A DNA stretch of 10,924 nucleotides from Lachnospiraceae bacterium UBA7026 (lineage in GTDB: Bacteria; Bacillota; Clostridia; Lachnospirales; Lachnospiraceae), in NCBI GenBank assembly GCA_002494165.1, contig DLBH01000069.1, forward strand, positions 1-10,924, written 5' to 3'. Under the pieces are notes generated by a model. That model had not been told where the DNA came from. It worked only from the letters and a program-made list of their open reading frames with translations, and did no database searches. Below are positions 4,629 to 10,924 of the stretch, one piece after another (the first letter of the stretch is position 1; each line of letters opens with the position of its first letter). The position numbers were made by a program, and so were the translations under genes.

Positions 4629-5702
4629 TCACAAGAGCTTCCCTGCTGCCTCCAGAATCATTTCCTCTGTCACCTTGTAGGGATAGTGGTCCAGGTCCTC
4701 ATCCTTTACCATAGAGGGGGCACACTGGGCTACCTGGTCAAGAGTCACGTCCAGGTCGGTCAGGCTGACCGGCAGACCCACTGTCCGGTTAAAGTCTTTG
4801 AGCCTCTGACACTCTTCTTCTCTGCCGTCCACCAGCAGAAGAAGGAGGACACCAAATGCCACTACCACACCATGGAGGTGGTCTTCGTCAAAACCTGGCA
4901 GGTTACACAGGCCATAAAAGAAAGCGTGGGCCAAACCTCCGTTGTAGTCCATGGTATGGTCCCTGGCCACCAGCATGGACACCCAGCCGGTAGTCATAAT
5001 GATACACAAGGCCGCCTCTTCCAGGGATTCGGAAACAATCCCCGCCTCATTATCCCGGAGGGCCTGGCTGCCGGTCTCCATCAGGGTTTCCATACACATT
5101 TTTGACATGTGGACACCCATGGATTTGTAGTAATTTAGTTTCTCACCCCTGGCCGAAATGTCCACCTCATAATACTTGGCATAGGTATCCCCGATCCCGG
5201 CCCAGAGATACTGTCTGGGGGCCTGGGCTATGATCTGGCTGTCGATAAAGACATGCTTGGCCGACTCCAGAAAATGGACGAAGTCGCAGAAGCTTCCATC
5301 CTCATGGTAGACAATGGACAGGGCAGACGAAGCAGCGCAGTTGGAAGCGATCGTTGGAAAACTGAAATAGGGTTTCTTCAAATCTATGCTTACCAGCTTA
5401 CAAGTATCTACTGCCTTACCGCCGCCCACGGCAAAGATCATATCCGCCTCAAGGACTGGAGTCAGCTTCTCCAGCCTGCTGGCTGTCTCATAAGTGCACT
5501 CTTTCCCGTAGTGGACAAAGTCAATGATTTCTACGGCAGTGTCTTTCACTGCCTCTTTCAGTTTCTGACGGGCGGCAGCCATGGCTTTTTCCCCGCCAAT
5601 GACCACTGCTTTCCTTCCATAGGGAAGGCAAAAATGTTCTATTTGGCTGTAGGCATCCCTGCCAATGGTATAACCCGGAACCAGGATAGAATATTGATCC
5701 AT
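4629..5702 (-). CDS. Iron-containing alcohol dehydrogenase family oxidoreductase (HcxA/GldA-like)
   Basis: With the start at ATG 5702 (ribosome binding site GAGG in ATGAGGTTAATT) the protein has 357 residues; the open frame continues 39 codons upstream but those lack a ribosome binding site and family likeness. It has an NAD(P)-binding N-terminal domain with VGGGKAVD (92-99), then FPTIASNCAASSALS (115-129), and a helical metal domain with likely ligands D172 (AGIGDTYAKYYE), H259 (NGGLAHAF) and H277 (LHGVVVAFG). Glycerol dehydrogenase GldA has an Asp-containing TIAST(D)A motif where this has ASNCAA; the NAPxQYLxAGIGDTxAKxYE region and the ATCAA-like motif are closer to E. coli YbdH/HcxA, which reduces 2-oxo acids. 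The real substrate is not decided. It is divergent from an aminotransferase, which would supply 2-oxo acids. A minus-strand promoter lies at 5852-5880, leaving a leader of about 140 nt with a GGCCTGC/GCAGGCC stem (5737-5784). Confidence 0.87.
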   Translation of the reverse strand: MDQYSILVPGYTIGRDAYSQIEHFCLPYGRKAVVIGGEKAMAAARQKLKEAVKDTAVEIIDFVHYGKECTYETASRLEKLTPVLEADMIFAVGGGKAVDTCKLVSIDLKKPYFSFPTIASNCAASSALSIVYHEDGSFCDFVHFLESAKHVFIDSQIIAQAPRQYLWAGIGDTYAKYYEVDISARGEKLNYYKSMGVHMSKMCMETLMETGSQALRDNEAGIVSESLEEAALCIIMTTGWVSMLVARDHTMDYNGGLAHAFFYGLCNLPGFDEDHLHGVVVAFGVLLLLLVDGREEECQRLKDFNRTVGLPVSLTDLDVTLDQVAQCAPSMVKDEDLDHYPYKVTEEMILEAAGKLL

Positions 5703-5851
5703 AATTAACCTCATTTCCTGAAACAAATGGTCTCCGGGCCTGCCTCTGATTCTGCCTTTGACTTTGCCGCAGGTCTTGCAGGCCTGGCCGGGTCTCTCTT
5801 TAAAAGACCATAAAACCATATTGAAATCTACTTATAAAATATTATGTTTTT

Positions 5852-5880
5852 ATTATAATTTAGAACAGAAGCTTCGTCAA
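5852..5880 (-). promoter_or_regulatory. Promoter of the dehydrogenase gene
   Basis: On minus, TTGACG (5875-5880) and TATAAT (5852-5857) are separated by exactly 17 bp. The sequence ATTATAAT is nearly symmetrical, so it also offers a TATAAT on plus (5854-5859). Confidence 0.75.
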
Positions 5881-6020
5881 TGCGGCCTCCTTGTTCTTTT
5901 GTCCCTGCTATGATAAACTGGGCCAAAAGGCCTCTCATCCGGCCACAAACCGCCCATAAGACAGGCTGCATTTCAGCTTTCTTTATATTCAGGCTTAAAA
6001 AGCCAGTCAGGAGTACATTT
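5854..6020 (+). promoter_or_regulatory. Candidate promoter and leader of the aminotransferase gene
   Basis: A plus-strand TATAAT at 5854-5859 shares bases with the divergent dehydrogenase -10 box; no good -35 precedes it (CTTATA at 17 bp). Transcription from there gives a leader of about 155 nt that contains GGCC-AAAA-GGCC and, at 5992-6004, a GGCTT/AAGCC hairpin just before the AGGAG ribosome binding site at 6009-6013. If both -10 boxes are used, the two promoters compete directly. Confidence 0.35.
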
Positions 6021-7214
6021 ATGCTGAACAGAACCTACACTGAGATGTTAAAAGAAAAGGATCTCATTTTTGAAATCTTCCAGTATGCCAGACAGCTTGC
6101 CGCCGAGATCGGCCGGGACCAGGTTTATGATTTCAGCCTCGGCAACCCTTCCGTCCCTGCACCAGAATGCGTAAACCAGACCATCACGGACCTGGTCTCT
6201 TCCATGGATCCTCTGGCTCTTCACGGTTACAGCCCCGGTCTGGGCATACCGGAGGTAAAGGCAGATATCGTCCGGGACCTGAACCAGCGCTACGGCAGTT
6301 CTTACTCCCCGGCCAATCTTCTTATGACCGCCGGGGCAGCAGGTGCCCTGGCCCATGCCCTCCGGGCTGTCTCTAACCCGGGAGAGGAAATCATTACCTT
6401 CGCCCCCTGCTTTTCAGAATACAAACCCTATGTGGAAGGAGCAGGGCTGAAATTGACGATCCTTCCAGCTGATACAGAAAGCTTCCAGATTAATTTCCAG
6501 GCTCTTACTGACAGCCTGAACGAAAATGTGGCTGCTGTTCTGATTAATTCTCCCAACAATCCTTCCGGTATTGTATACTCTACAGATACTGTCAGGAGGC
6601 TGGCTTCCATCCTTGAGGAAAAAGAGAAGGAATACGGTCATCCCATCTATCTGATTTCTGACGAACCCTACAGGGACATCCTTTTTAAAGGAGTTGACGG
6701 TCCTTATATCGCTAATCTTTACAGGAACACCCTGACCTGCTACTCCTACAGTAAGTCCCTGTCCCTTCCCGGAGAGAGGATCGGTTACCTGGCTGTAAAC
6801 CCTGACTGCGCTATGGGCGACAGAATCATTGAACTCTGCCCGCAGATATCCAGGACCACCGGCCACAATGGTGCCCCTGCCCTTTTCCAGCGGACAGTCG
6901 CCCTGACTGCCGGACAGTTTGCAGACCTTCCTGTTTATGAGGAAAATATGGAACTCCTTTACCAGACTCTGACAGAATATGGTTACCGGTGCGTAAAGCC
7001 AGGGGGCACCTTCTATATGTTTCCCCGGTCCCTTGAGCCAGACTCCATCGCCTTCTGCAAATATGCCCGGGAGAAATATCATCTGATGCTGGTGCCGGGA
7101 GATATCTTTGGATGTCCGGGGCATTTCCGCATCGCCTACTGCGTGCCGACAGACCGGGTAAAGGCGGCCCTGCCTATATTTAAGGCCCTGGCCCAGGATT
7201 ATGCCGGCTGTTAA
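6021..7214 (+). CDS. PLP-dependent class I/II aminotransferase
   Basis: With the start at ATG 6021, eight bases after AGGAG, the protein has 397 residues, normal for fold type I aminotransferases; the longer open frame back to 5880 adds 47 residues without family likeness. Visible motifs are FSLGNPSVPAPE (38-49), the glycine-rich TAGAAGALAHALR phosphate region (103-115), NSPNNPSG (177-183) with the PLP-contacting Asn180, SDEPYRD (213-219) with Asp214 and Tyr217, the Schiff-base Lys245 in YSYSKSLSLPGERIGY, and Arg370 (HFRIAY) for the substrate carboxylate. It would move an amino group between an amino acid and a 2-oxo acid in the cytoplasm; it resembles the aspartate/aromatic-type group, but substrate cannot be fixed. 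It is the only plus-strand gene, is divergent from an oxidoreductase that might use its product, and ends at a strong terminator. Confidence 0.92.
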   Translation: MLNRTYTEMLKEKDLIFEIFQYARQLAAEIGRDQVYDFSLGNPSVPAPECVNQTITDLVSSMDPLALHGYSPGLGIPEVKADIVRDLNQRYGSSYSPANLLMTAGAAGALAHALRAVSNPGEEIITFAPCFSEYKPYVEGAGLKLTILPADTESFQINFQALTDSLNENVAAVLINSPNNPSGIVYSTDTVRRLASILEEKEKEYGHPIYLISDEPYRDILFKGVDGPYIANLYRNTLTCYSYSKSLSLPGERIGYLAVNPDCAMGDRIIELCPQISRTTGHNGAPALFQRTVALTAGQFADLPVYEENMELLYQTLTEYGYRCVKPGGTFYMFPRSLEPDSIAFCKYAREKYHLMLVPGDIFGCPGHFRIAYCVPTDRVKAALPIFKALAQDYAGC

Positions 7215-7232
7215 TCCGCTAACCGTTGTAAA

Positions 7233-7287
7233 AACCCTCCGGTGGGCTGGCTTGCGGCCGGCTTTTCCGGAGGGTTTGGTGTTTTTT
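7233..7287. terminator. Bidirectional intrinsic terminator
   Basis: Perfect 10-bp arms AACCCTCCGG (7233-7242) and CCGGAGGGTT (7267-7276), with an inner GCTGG/CCGGC stem (7246-7250, 7258-7262), are followed on plus by TGGTGTTTTTT and on minus by TTTTACA. It lies between the convergent aminotransferase and ABC importer operons and can stop both. Confidence 0.9.
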
Positions 7288-7300
7288 CACGATTATGAAA

Positions 7301-8086
7301 TTAATTTTCGAAATATCTTTCCAGGAACTGTTTTGTCCTCTCCTCAGTAGGATTCTCAAATACCTGGCTGGGTGTGCCGTATTCGGCGATTACTCCCTGG
7401 TCCAGGAAAAGTACCTTATCAGAAACGTCCCTGGCAAACTGCATCTCATGGGTTACGATAACCATGGTCGTATGATGATCGGCCAATCCTTTGATTACCT
7501 TGAGCACCTCACCGGTCAGCTCCGGATCGAGGGCGGATGTGGGCTCATCAAAGCAGAGGATGTCGGGCTGCAGCATCAGGGCGCGGGCAATGGCCACACG
7601 CTGCTGCTGTCCTCCTGAGAGCTGGTGGGGATAATAATCGATCCTGTCTCTGAGACCTACTTTATCCAGTATCTCCAAGCCCTGTTCACGGATTTCTTCA
7701 AAAATCTCTTTTTTCCGGCTCTTGTAATCCGGCCGTTCCTGGGCCAGCAATTCCTTTGCCAAAGTACAGTTTTTCAATACAGTATACTGGGGAAAAAGAT
7801 TAAAGGCCTGAAATACCATGCCGAAATGCAGCCGGTTTTTGCGGATTTCTGCCTCTCCTAAAGACCTGGCGTCGGAGGAATCAAAGATTACATTGTCTTT
7901 TACGAAAATCTGTCCCTCAGTTGGTCTCTCCAGGAAATTCAGACAGCGAAGCAGGGTTGTCTTCCCGCTTCCGGAAGCACCGATCATGGCGAGAACCTCT
8001 CCCTTTTCCAGAGAAAAATCAATACCCTTCAGAACTTCCAGACTTCCAAAATTCTTTCTTAAATTTTTTACTTCCAGAATAGCCAT
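7301..8086 (-). CDS. Polar amino acid ABC importer, ATP-binding protein
   Basis: The start at ATG 8086 follows AAGGGGG and gives 261 residues beginning [19 protein letters not shown]; the open frame's 18 extra codons overlap the permease gene and look non-native. All ATPase motifs are present: Walker [10 protein letters not shown] (36-44), Q-loop Gln93 ([10 protein letters not shown]), signature LSGGQQQR (156-163), Walker B ILCFDEP (176-182), D-loop SALDPE and H-loop His213 (VTHEMQ). The pattern is that of the GlnQ/HisP/ArtP subfamily. It is about 20 residues longer than typical members, with a charged insertion in the helical domain (about 112-136, [16 protein letters not shown]). It sits at the cytoplasmic face and drives uptake with the permease encoded 13 bases upstream and the lipoprotein before that. 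Confidence 0.95.
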   Translation of the reverse strand: MAILEVKNLRKNFGSLEVLKGIDFSLEKGEVLAMIGASGSGKTTLLRCLNFLERPTEGQIFVKDNVIFDSSDARSLGEAEIRKNRLHFGMVFQAFNLFPQYTVLKNCTLAKELLAQERPDYKSRKKEIFEEIREQGLEILDKVGLRDRIDYYPHQLSGGQQQRVAIARALMLQPDILCFDEPTSALDPELTGEVLKVIKGLADHHTTMVIVTHEMQFARDVSDKVLFLDQGVIAEYGTPSQVFENPTEERTKQFLERYFEN

Positions 8087-8099
8087 CTCTTCTACCCCC

Positions 8100-8750
8100 T
8101 TACGCTCTGAAATAATCCATCTTTTTCTCGATAAATCCAAACAGGATTGTCAGAATACCGTTGAAAAGCAGGAAATAAAGACCTGTGGAAAAGAGCGGCC
8201 ATATAAGACCCTGCTTGGTAAAGCGCTCCGCACACATAATGATTTCGGCAATACCGATAATTCTGGACAGGGAAGTATCCTTGACCAGGGTAATCACTTC
8301 ATTGCCCATGGGCGGAATGATCCTCTTGATGACCTGCAAAAGAATGATCTTGAAAAAAATCTGGGACCTGGTCATACCCAGGACCTGACCTGCTTCATAC
8401 TGGCCTTTGGGTATACTCTCTATACCGCCACGGTATATCTCTGAAAAATAGCAGGCATAGTTGATGACAAAGGCGATGACTGCCGCTGTAAAACGGTTGC
8501 TCATGGGAATTTCAAAAAGCAGTCCCGGTGCGTAGAGCACAACAAAAAGCTGCAGCATCAAGGGTGTTCCCCTGATGATCCAGACAAAGACCTTACTGAC
8601 CCAGGCAAGGGGCTTAAACTTTGAAGTAGTGAAGAACATGATGATCAGGCCCAGCGGCAAAGCCAGCAGCAGGGTCAGGGCAAACAGTTCCAGATTGTAA
8701 ATGAATCCAGTCGATAATGACTCTATAGGATTAGAAGAGATACTAGACAC
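8100..8750 (-). CDS. Polar amino acid ABC importer, permease
   Basis: A 216-residue membrane protein of the HisM/GlnP group with about five helices. It carries the family marks [15 protein letters not shown] (57-70), [23 protein letters not shown] divided as [10 protein letters not shown] (104-113) and [11 protein letters not shown] (116-126), the EAA loop that docks on the ATPase, and LVKDTSL (155-161). Translation starts at GTG 8750, nine bases after GGAGG. With only one permease gene present, the channel is probably a homodimer. It lies 13 bases before the ATPase gene and about 210 bases after the binding-protein gene, separated from it by the hairpin-rich stretch at 8794-8890 that may reduce its expression. 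Confidence 0.95.
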   Translation of the reverse strand: MSSISSNPIESLSTGFIYNLELFALTLLLALPLGLIIMFFTTSKFKPLAWVSKVFVWIIRGTPLMLQLFVVLYAPGLLFEIPMSNRFTAAVIAFVINYACYFSEIYRGGIESIPKGQYEAGQVLGMTRSQIFFKIILLQVIKRIIPPMGNEVITLVKDTSLSRIIGIAEIIMCAERFTKQGLIWPLFSTGLYFLLFNGILTILFGFIEKKMDYFRA

Positions 8751-8793
8751 GAGACATTTCCTCCATTTTCATAATAACCGGGGCAGACAGCAT

Positions 8794-8890
8794 AAAAAAG
8801 GCGCCCGCTGTGCCAGATGCCTTCTTCCCGGATCTCTCCGTATAGCAAAGAATCCGGCCATGGTTATCCTGGCGCCTGCTGACGCCAGGA
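8794..8890 (-). promoter_or_regulatory. Intercistronic hairpins with U-run, possible attenuator
   Basis: Between the binding-protein and permease genes the minus strand holds an 8-bp perfect hairpin (TCCTGGCG/CGCCAGGA, 8867-8890), a CCGGAT/ATCCGG stem (8828-8857), and then GGCGCC directly followed by TTTTTT (8805 to 8794). The GGCGCC in the first hairpin (8871-8876, with its flanking A) can instead pair with the second GGCGCC, which would enclose the middle stem and put a terminator stem right before the U-run. That arrangement would give partial termination and an excess of binding protein. The rest of 8891-8963 shows a TATAAC without a good -35. Confidence 0.5.
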
Positions 8891-8963
8891 CCACTTCATG
8901 ACCGGTCTGCCTTTTTGTTATAATGTTACGATCAGCCTGCGGCGAATCAATCTCCGGATCAGC

Positions 8964-9857
8964 TTATCTCTGAATCAGCATATCTGCCAGGTTGTACTTC
9001 TCAGCAATCTTAGCAACAGTGCCATCAGCGTAAAGTTCATCAATCGCGCTATTTATAACTTCTGTTGTATCACTGCCTTTACGGAAGGCGATGCCGTATT
9101 CCTGTTTTCCAAAGTTATTGTCCAGGTTTACAACCATGTCACTGTAATCAGATTCCGGTGTTACCATGGCAAGGGCACATACACTGTCTACTACAGCCAG
9201 GTCTGCTGTGCCGGACTTAACTTCCATGAGTGCCTTGGCCATGGAATCAGAAGCCACATAGTTACACTTAGCGAAATATTCCTTGGCGGAAACTTCTACA
9301 GTCTCATCATCTTCGATAGATCCGTCAATCTTGCCTTCACCGGTAGAACCCTGCTCAGCTGTGAGGGTAAGACCGGAATTATCAGCCATGATATCCTTCT
9401 CACGGTCAGCCTTCATAACGATAGCCTGGGTATTGTTGAGGTAAGGATCAGTCATGCTCATGTTCTGCTTACGCTCTTCTGTAATACACATACCATTCCA
9501 GATACAGTCAATATTCTTGGAATTCAGCTCAATCTCCTTGGAATCCCAGTTGATCTCTTCAAATCTTACGGGAACACCCAGCTTCTCACTTACTGCATTG
9601 GCCAGCTCTGTATCAAAGCCGACAAACTCATTCTTGTCATCGTAGTAGTTCATAGGTGCAAATAAGGTGATACCGATAACCATCTCACCCTTGTCCTGGA
9701 TGTAAGCCCAGTCAGAATCCTCAGAAGCAGCGGCGGCCTCTGTGCTTGCGACAGCGGGATCGGCGTCTGAAGGGGTATCAGTTCCTGAGGATCCACAGCC
9801 TGCCAGAACAGCCATACCCATAGTAACCGCGAGAAGCAGTGCAAATAATTTTTTCAT
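8964..9857 (-). CDS. Polar amino acid ABC importer, substrate-binding lipoprotein
   Basis: A 297-residue family 3 solute-binding protein. The signal peptide (1-20: MKKLF, hydrophobic LLLAVTMGMAVLA) ends in the lipobox LAGC, so Cys21 would be lipidated and anchor it outside the membrane; a Ser/Thr/Ala/Asp-rich linker (22-48) follows. The binding domain starts at DWAYIQDKGEMVIGIT and shows FAPMNYYDD and FVGFDTELANAV (lobe 1), CIWNGMCITEERKQNMSMTDPY with the Arg that normally grips the substrate carboxylate, AEQGSTGE at the lobe hinge and DLAVVDSVCA (lobe 2). The ligand is an amino acid of undetermined identity. The ATG at 9857 follows AAGGAG by eight bases. It is first in the operon and has two candidate promoters and a folded leader upstream. 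Confidence 0.95.
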   Translation of the reverse strand: MKKLFALLLAVTMGMAVLAGCGSSGTDTPSDADPAVASTEAAAASEDSDWAYIQDKGEMVIGITLFAPMNYYDDKNEFVGFDTELANAVSEKLGVPVRFEEINWDSKEIELNSKNIDCIWNGMCITEERKQNMSMTDPYLNNTQAIVMKADREKDIMADNSGLTLTAEQGSTGEGKIDGSIEDDETVEVSAKEYFAKCNYVASDSMAKALMEVKSGTADLAVVDSVCALAMVTPESDYSDMVVNLDNNFGKQEYGIAFRKGSDTTEVINSAIDELYADGTVAKIAEKYNLADMLIQR

Positions 9858-9887
9858 TTCTTAATCTCCTTTTCGTGTTTTTTTGTT

Positions 9888-9983
9888 CTCTCCCTGTCCC
9901 CTTTCCCTGCCGGACCGGCGGGATCCTTCCTGCCGGGCCAGCCATCTCCGGCTGAGACGGCATAGCGGAAAGCTGACAGAGAG
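9888..9983 (-). ncRNA. Structured 5' leader of the ABC importer operon (candidate cis-regulatory RNA)
   Basis: The 96-nt GC-rich stretch folds by eye into a closed three-way shape on minus. The closing stem pairs CTCTC-TGTC-AG-CTTTCC (9983 to about 9967) with GGAAAG-GG-GACA-GG-GAGAG (9906 to 9888), about 15 pairs with a bulge and a small internal loop. Inside are an 8-bp hairpin GCCGTCTC/GAGATGGC with loop AGCCG (9941-9961) and a CCGGC/GCCGG hairpin (9915-9936). It begins only about five bases after the predicted start of the proximal promoter and is followed by an A-rich linker and the ribosome binding site. I do not recognise a known riboswitch or T-box in it. Confidence 0.45.
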
Positions 9984-9995
9984 GTCCTTAGATAA

Positions 9996-10035
9996 ATTAT
10001 AATCTACAGTAATCCGTTAACGCATTGCCAATGCG
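9996..10035 (-). promoter_or_regulatory. Proximal promoter and palindrome of the ABC importer operon
   Basis: A TATAAT on minus at 9996-10001 has only TGCGTT as -35 at 17 bp (10019-10024). That weak -35 is overlapped by a perfect 15-bp palindrome, CGCATTG-G-CAATGCG (10021-10035), a likely operator. The predicted start near 9989 is just before the folded leader. Confidence 0.5.
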
Positions 10036-10047
10036 CTTCACTAAAGT

Positions 10048-10096
10048 ATTATAAAGGAAGCGCTGTGAAAAGGCAAGTCTTTTCACAGCGCTTTCC
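10048..10096 (-). promoter_or_regulatory. Distal promoter of the ABC importer operon nested in a large inverted repeat
   Basis: On minus, TTGCCT (10071-10076) and a perfect TATAAT (10048-10053) are 17 bp apart. The -35 lies at the centre of an inverted repeat with 17-bp arms (10056-10072 and 10079-10096, one bulged base, 6-nt loop; arm core AGCGCTGTGAAAAG). As RNA this would be a strong hairpin ending the yebC transcript, though only CCTTTAT follows it; as DNA it could be an operator. Confidence 0.6.
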
Positions 10097-10138
10097 ATAA
10101 TATTCCTGTGAGTATATTCTCTAAAAACCTTAGAACTG

Positions 10139-10172
10139 ATTCAGAAACCCGCTTTACAGCCTGCTTCTGAAT
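10139..10172 (-). terminator. Hairpin downstream of yebC with GUAA loop
   Basis: Fifteen bases on each side, ATTCAGAAGC... and ...GTTTCTGAAT, pair around a GTAA tetraloop (a GNRA loop), with a two-base internal mismatch and one G-U pair. It starts 15 bases past the yebC stop. No U-run follows directly (TTTTT comes about 13 nt later), so it may protect the 3' end or be part of a two-hairpin terminator with 10056-10096. Confidence 0.45.
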
Positions 10173-10186
10173 ATTACTTTTAAAGC

Positions 10187-10924
10187 CTACTCATCGTCCT
10201 CTTCCCAGTTGTGGTAAACTGCCTGGACATCGTCATCTTCCTCAAGAAGATCCAGGGTCCGGTTAAGATTCTTCACATCATCGGGATCTGTCAGCTTCAC
10301 ATAGTTGTCCGGAATCATGGTAACCTCTGCGGACGCCATGGGGACACCCTCCTTTTCCAGGGCCTCGCGGACTTCTCCGAAGCTGTCGGGATCTGTGAGA
10401 ATCTCAAAGCTGTCATCCTCTTCCACAAAGTCCTCGGCTCCCGCGTCAAGAGCCAGCATCATGAAATCATCCGGGTCTGTCTCATATTCTTCCTTGGAGA
10501 CGATAATCTGACCCTTCTTCTGGAACATGAAGGACACGCATCCTGTGGTGCCGATGTTGCCCTTGCCCTTGGTGAAGGCAGACCGGACATTGGCAGCCGT
10601 ACGGTTCTTGTTGTCTGTCAGGGTCTCCACGATAATCGCAATGCCGCTGGGGCCGTAACCCTCGTAGGTATTCTGCACATAGTTGACCGCGTCCATGTTG
10701 CCGGCTGCCTTCTTGATACCTCTGTCAATGGTATCGTTGGGCATATTGTTGGCCTTGGCCTTGGCGATGACGTCACGCAGCTTGCTGTTGTTGGCCGGGT
10801 CAGCCCCACCCTCTTTTACGGCAACGGCGATCTCACGGCCGATCACGGTAAAAATCTTACCTCTGGCAGCATCGTTCTTTTCTTTTTTATGCTTGATATT
10901 TGCAAATTTTGAATGTCCTGACAT
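10187..10924 (-). CDS. yebC: YebC/TACO1-family protein
   Basis: A complete 245-residue protein, the usual family length. It opens with the hallmark [23 protein letters not shown] region (shown here in parts: [23 protein letters not shown]), then [46 protein letters not shown] (about 88-101), [14 protein letters not shown] and GCVSFMF, and closes with an acidic tail (NWEEDDE). Members were long annotated as transcriptional regulators (PmpR-like); more recent work on YebC/TACO1 points to a ribosome-associated factor that eases translation of proline-rich stretches. The ATG is the last base triplet of the window, so its ribosome binding site and promoter are not visible. It precedes the ABC importer promoter region but appears to be a separate unit. 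Confidence 0.96.
   Translation of the reverse strand: MSGHSKFANIKHKKEKNDAARGKIFTVIGREIAVAVKEGGADPANNSKLRDVIAKAKANNMPNDTIDRGIKKAAGNMDAVNYVQNTYEGYGPSGIAIIVETLTDNKNRTAANVRSAFTKGKGNIGTTGCVSFMFQKKGQIIVSKEEYETDPDDFMMLALDAGAEDFVEEDDSFEILTDPDSFGEVREALEKEGVPMASAEVTMIPDNYVKLTDPDDVKNLNRTLDLLEEDDDVQAVYHNWEEDDE

Noticed and set aside
6048..7124. Long minus-strand frames opposite the aminotransferase
   Set aside because: They mirror a well-conserved PLP enzyme on plus, lack ribosome binding sites and show no family motifs.
8864..8899. An 11-codon frame (MKWSWRQQAPG) on minus after the binding-protein gene, as a possible leader peptide
   Set aside because: Only a weak AAGG about 11 nt upstream, no run of regulatory codons, and most of it is the hairpin sequence.
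8898..9665. A 255-codon plus-strand frame opposite the binding-protein gene
   Set aside because: It is the antisense shadow of a lipoprotein with clear signal peptide and domain motifs; no start-site support.

Overview
This window looks like chromosomal core sequence from a Gram-positive anaerobe of the Clostridia, most likely the Lachnospiraceae. This rests on strong AGGAGG-type ribosome binding sites, TTGACA/TATAAT promoters, a diacidic-rich YebC, a lipoprotein-type amino-acid binding protein, a YugP-type membrane zinc peptidase, and RlmH, RelB/RelE and MATE proteins of clostridial flavour. Genus cannot be fixed from the sequence alone. Ten of the eleven protein genes and the single tRNA lie on the minus strand; only the aminotransferase is on plus. 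I see no prophage, IS element or CRISPR array.

Layout, left to right. (1) 72-1924: a MATE efflux gene followed five bases later by a small, divergent RlmH-like SPOUT gene. (2) 1959-2210: a minus-strand tRNA-Arg(CCG) with its own consensus promoter and a following hairpin, plus a 43-bp relic that resembles part of the MATE gene. (3) 2220-2952: a RelB/RelE-type toxin-antitoxin operon with a near-perfect 23-bp palindrome on its promoter. (4) 2972-4449: yugP and a second rlmH with overlapping ends, driven by a strong promoter through a leader of about 215 nt that carries three 20-bp repeats. (5) 4524-4615: four tandem copies of a 23-bp unit. (6) 4629-7214: an iron-type alcohol dehydrogenase (HcxA/GldA-like) and a class I/II aminotransferase, divergently transcribed from a shared AT-rich region. 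(7) 7233-7287: a bidirectional terminator. (8) 7301-10096: a polar-amino-acid ABC importer operon (binding lipoprotein, permease, ATPase) behind an elaborate promoter/leader region. (9) 10187-10924: a complete yebC that begins exactly at the window edge.

The most interesting observation is the pair of RlmH-family genes. In canonical RlmH the active site is composite: one subunit of the dimer binds SAM and the C-terminal tail of the other supplies catalytic/substrate residues. Here one gene (3025-3498) keeps the SAM-binding knot (GGSLG, FPHQ) but has lost the Y-x-x-x-PYHK tail, while the other (72-521) keeps the tail (EQIYRAYRI...SYHK) but has lost the glycine-rich SAM loop and FPHQ. The two look complementary and could form an obligate heterodimeric 23S rRNA pseudouridine methyltransferase. 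Other items worth checking are the structured leader of the binding-protein gene, the phased repeats in the yugP leader, the TA operator, and the MATE relic beside the tRNA.
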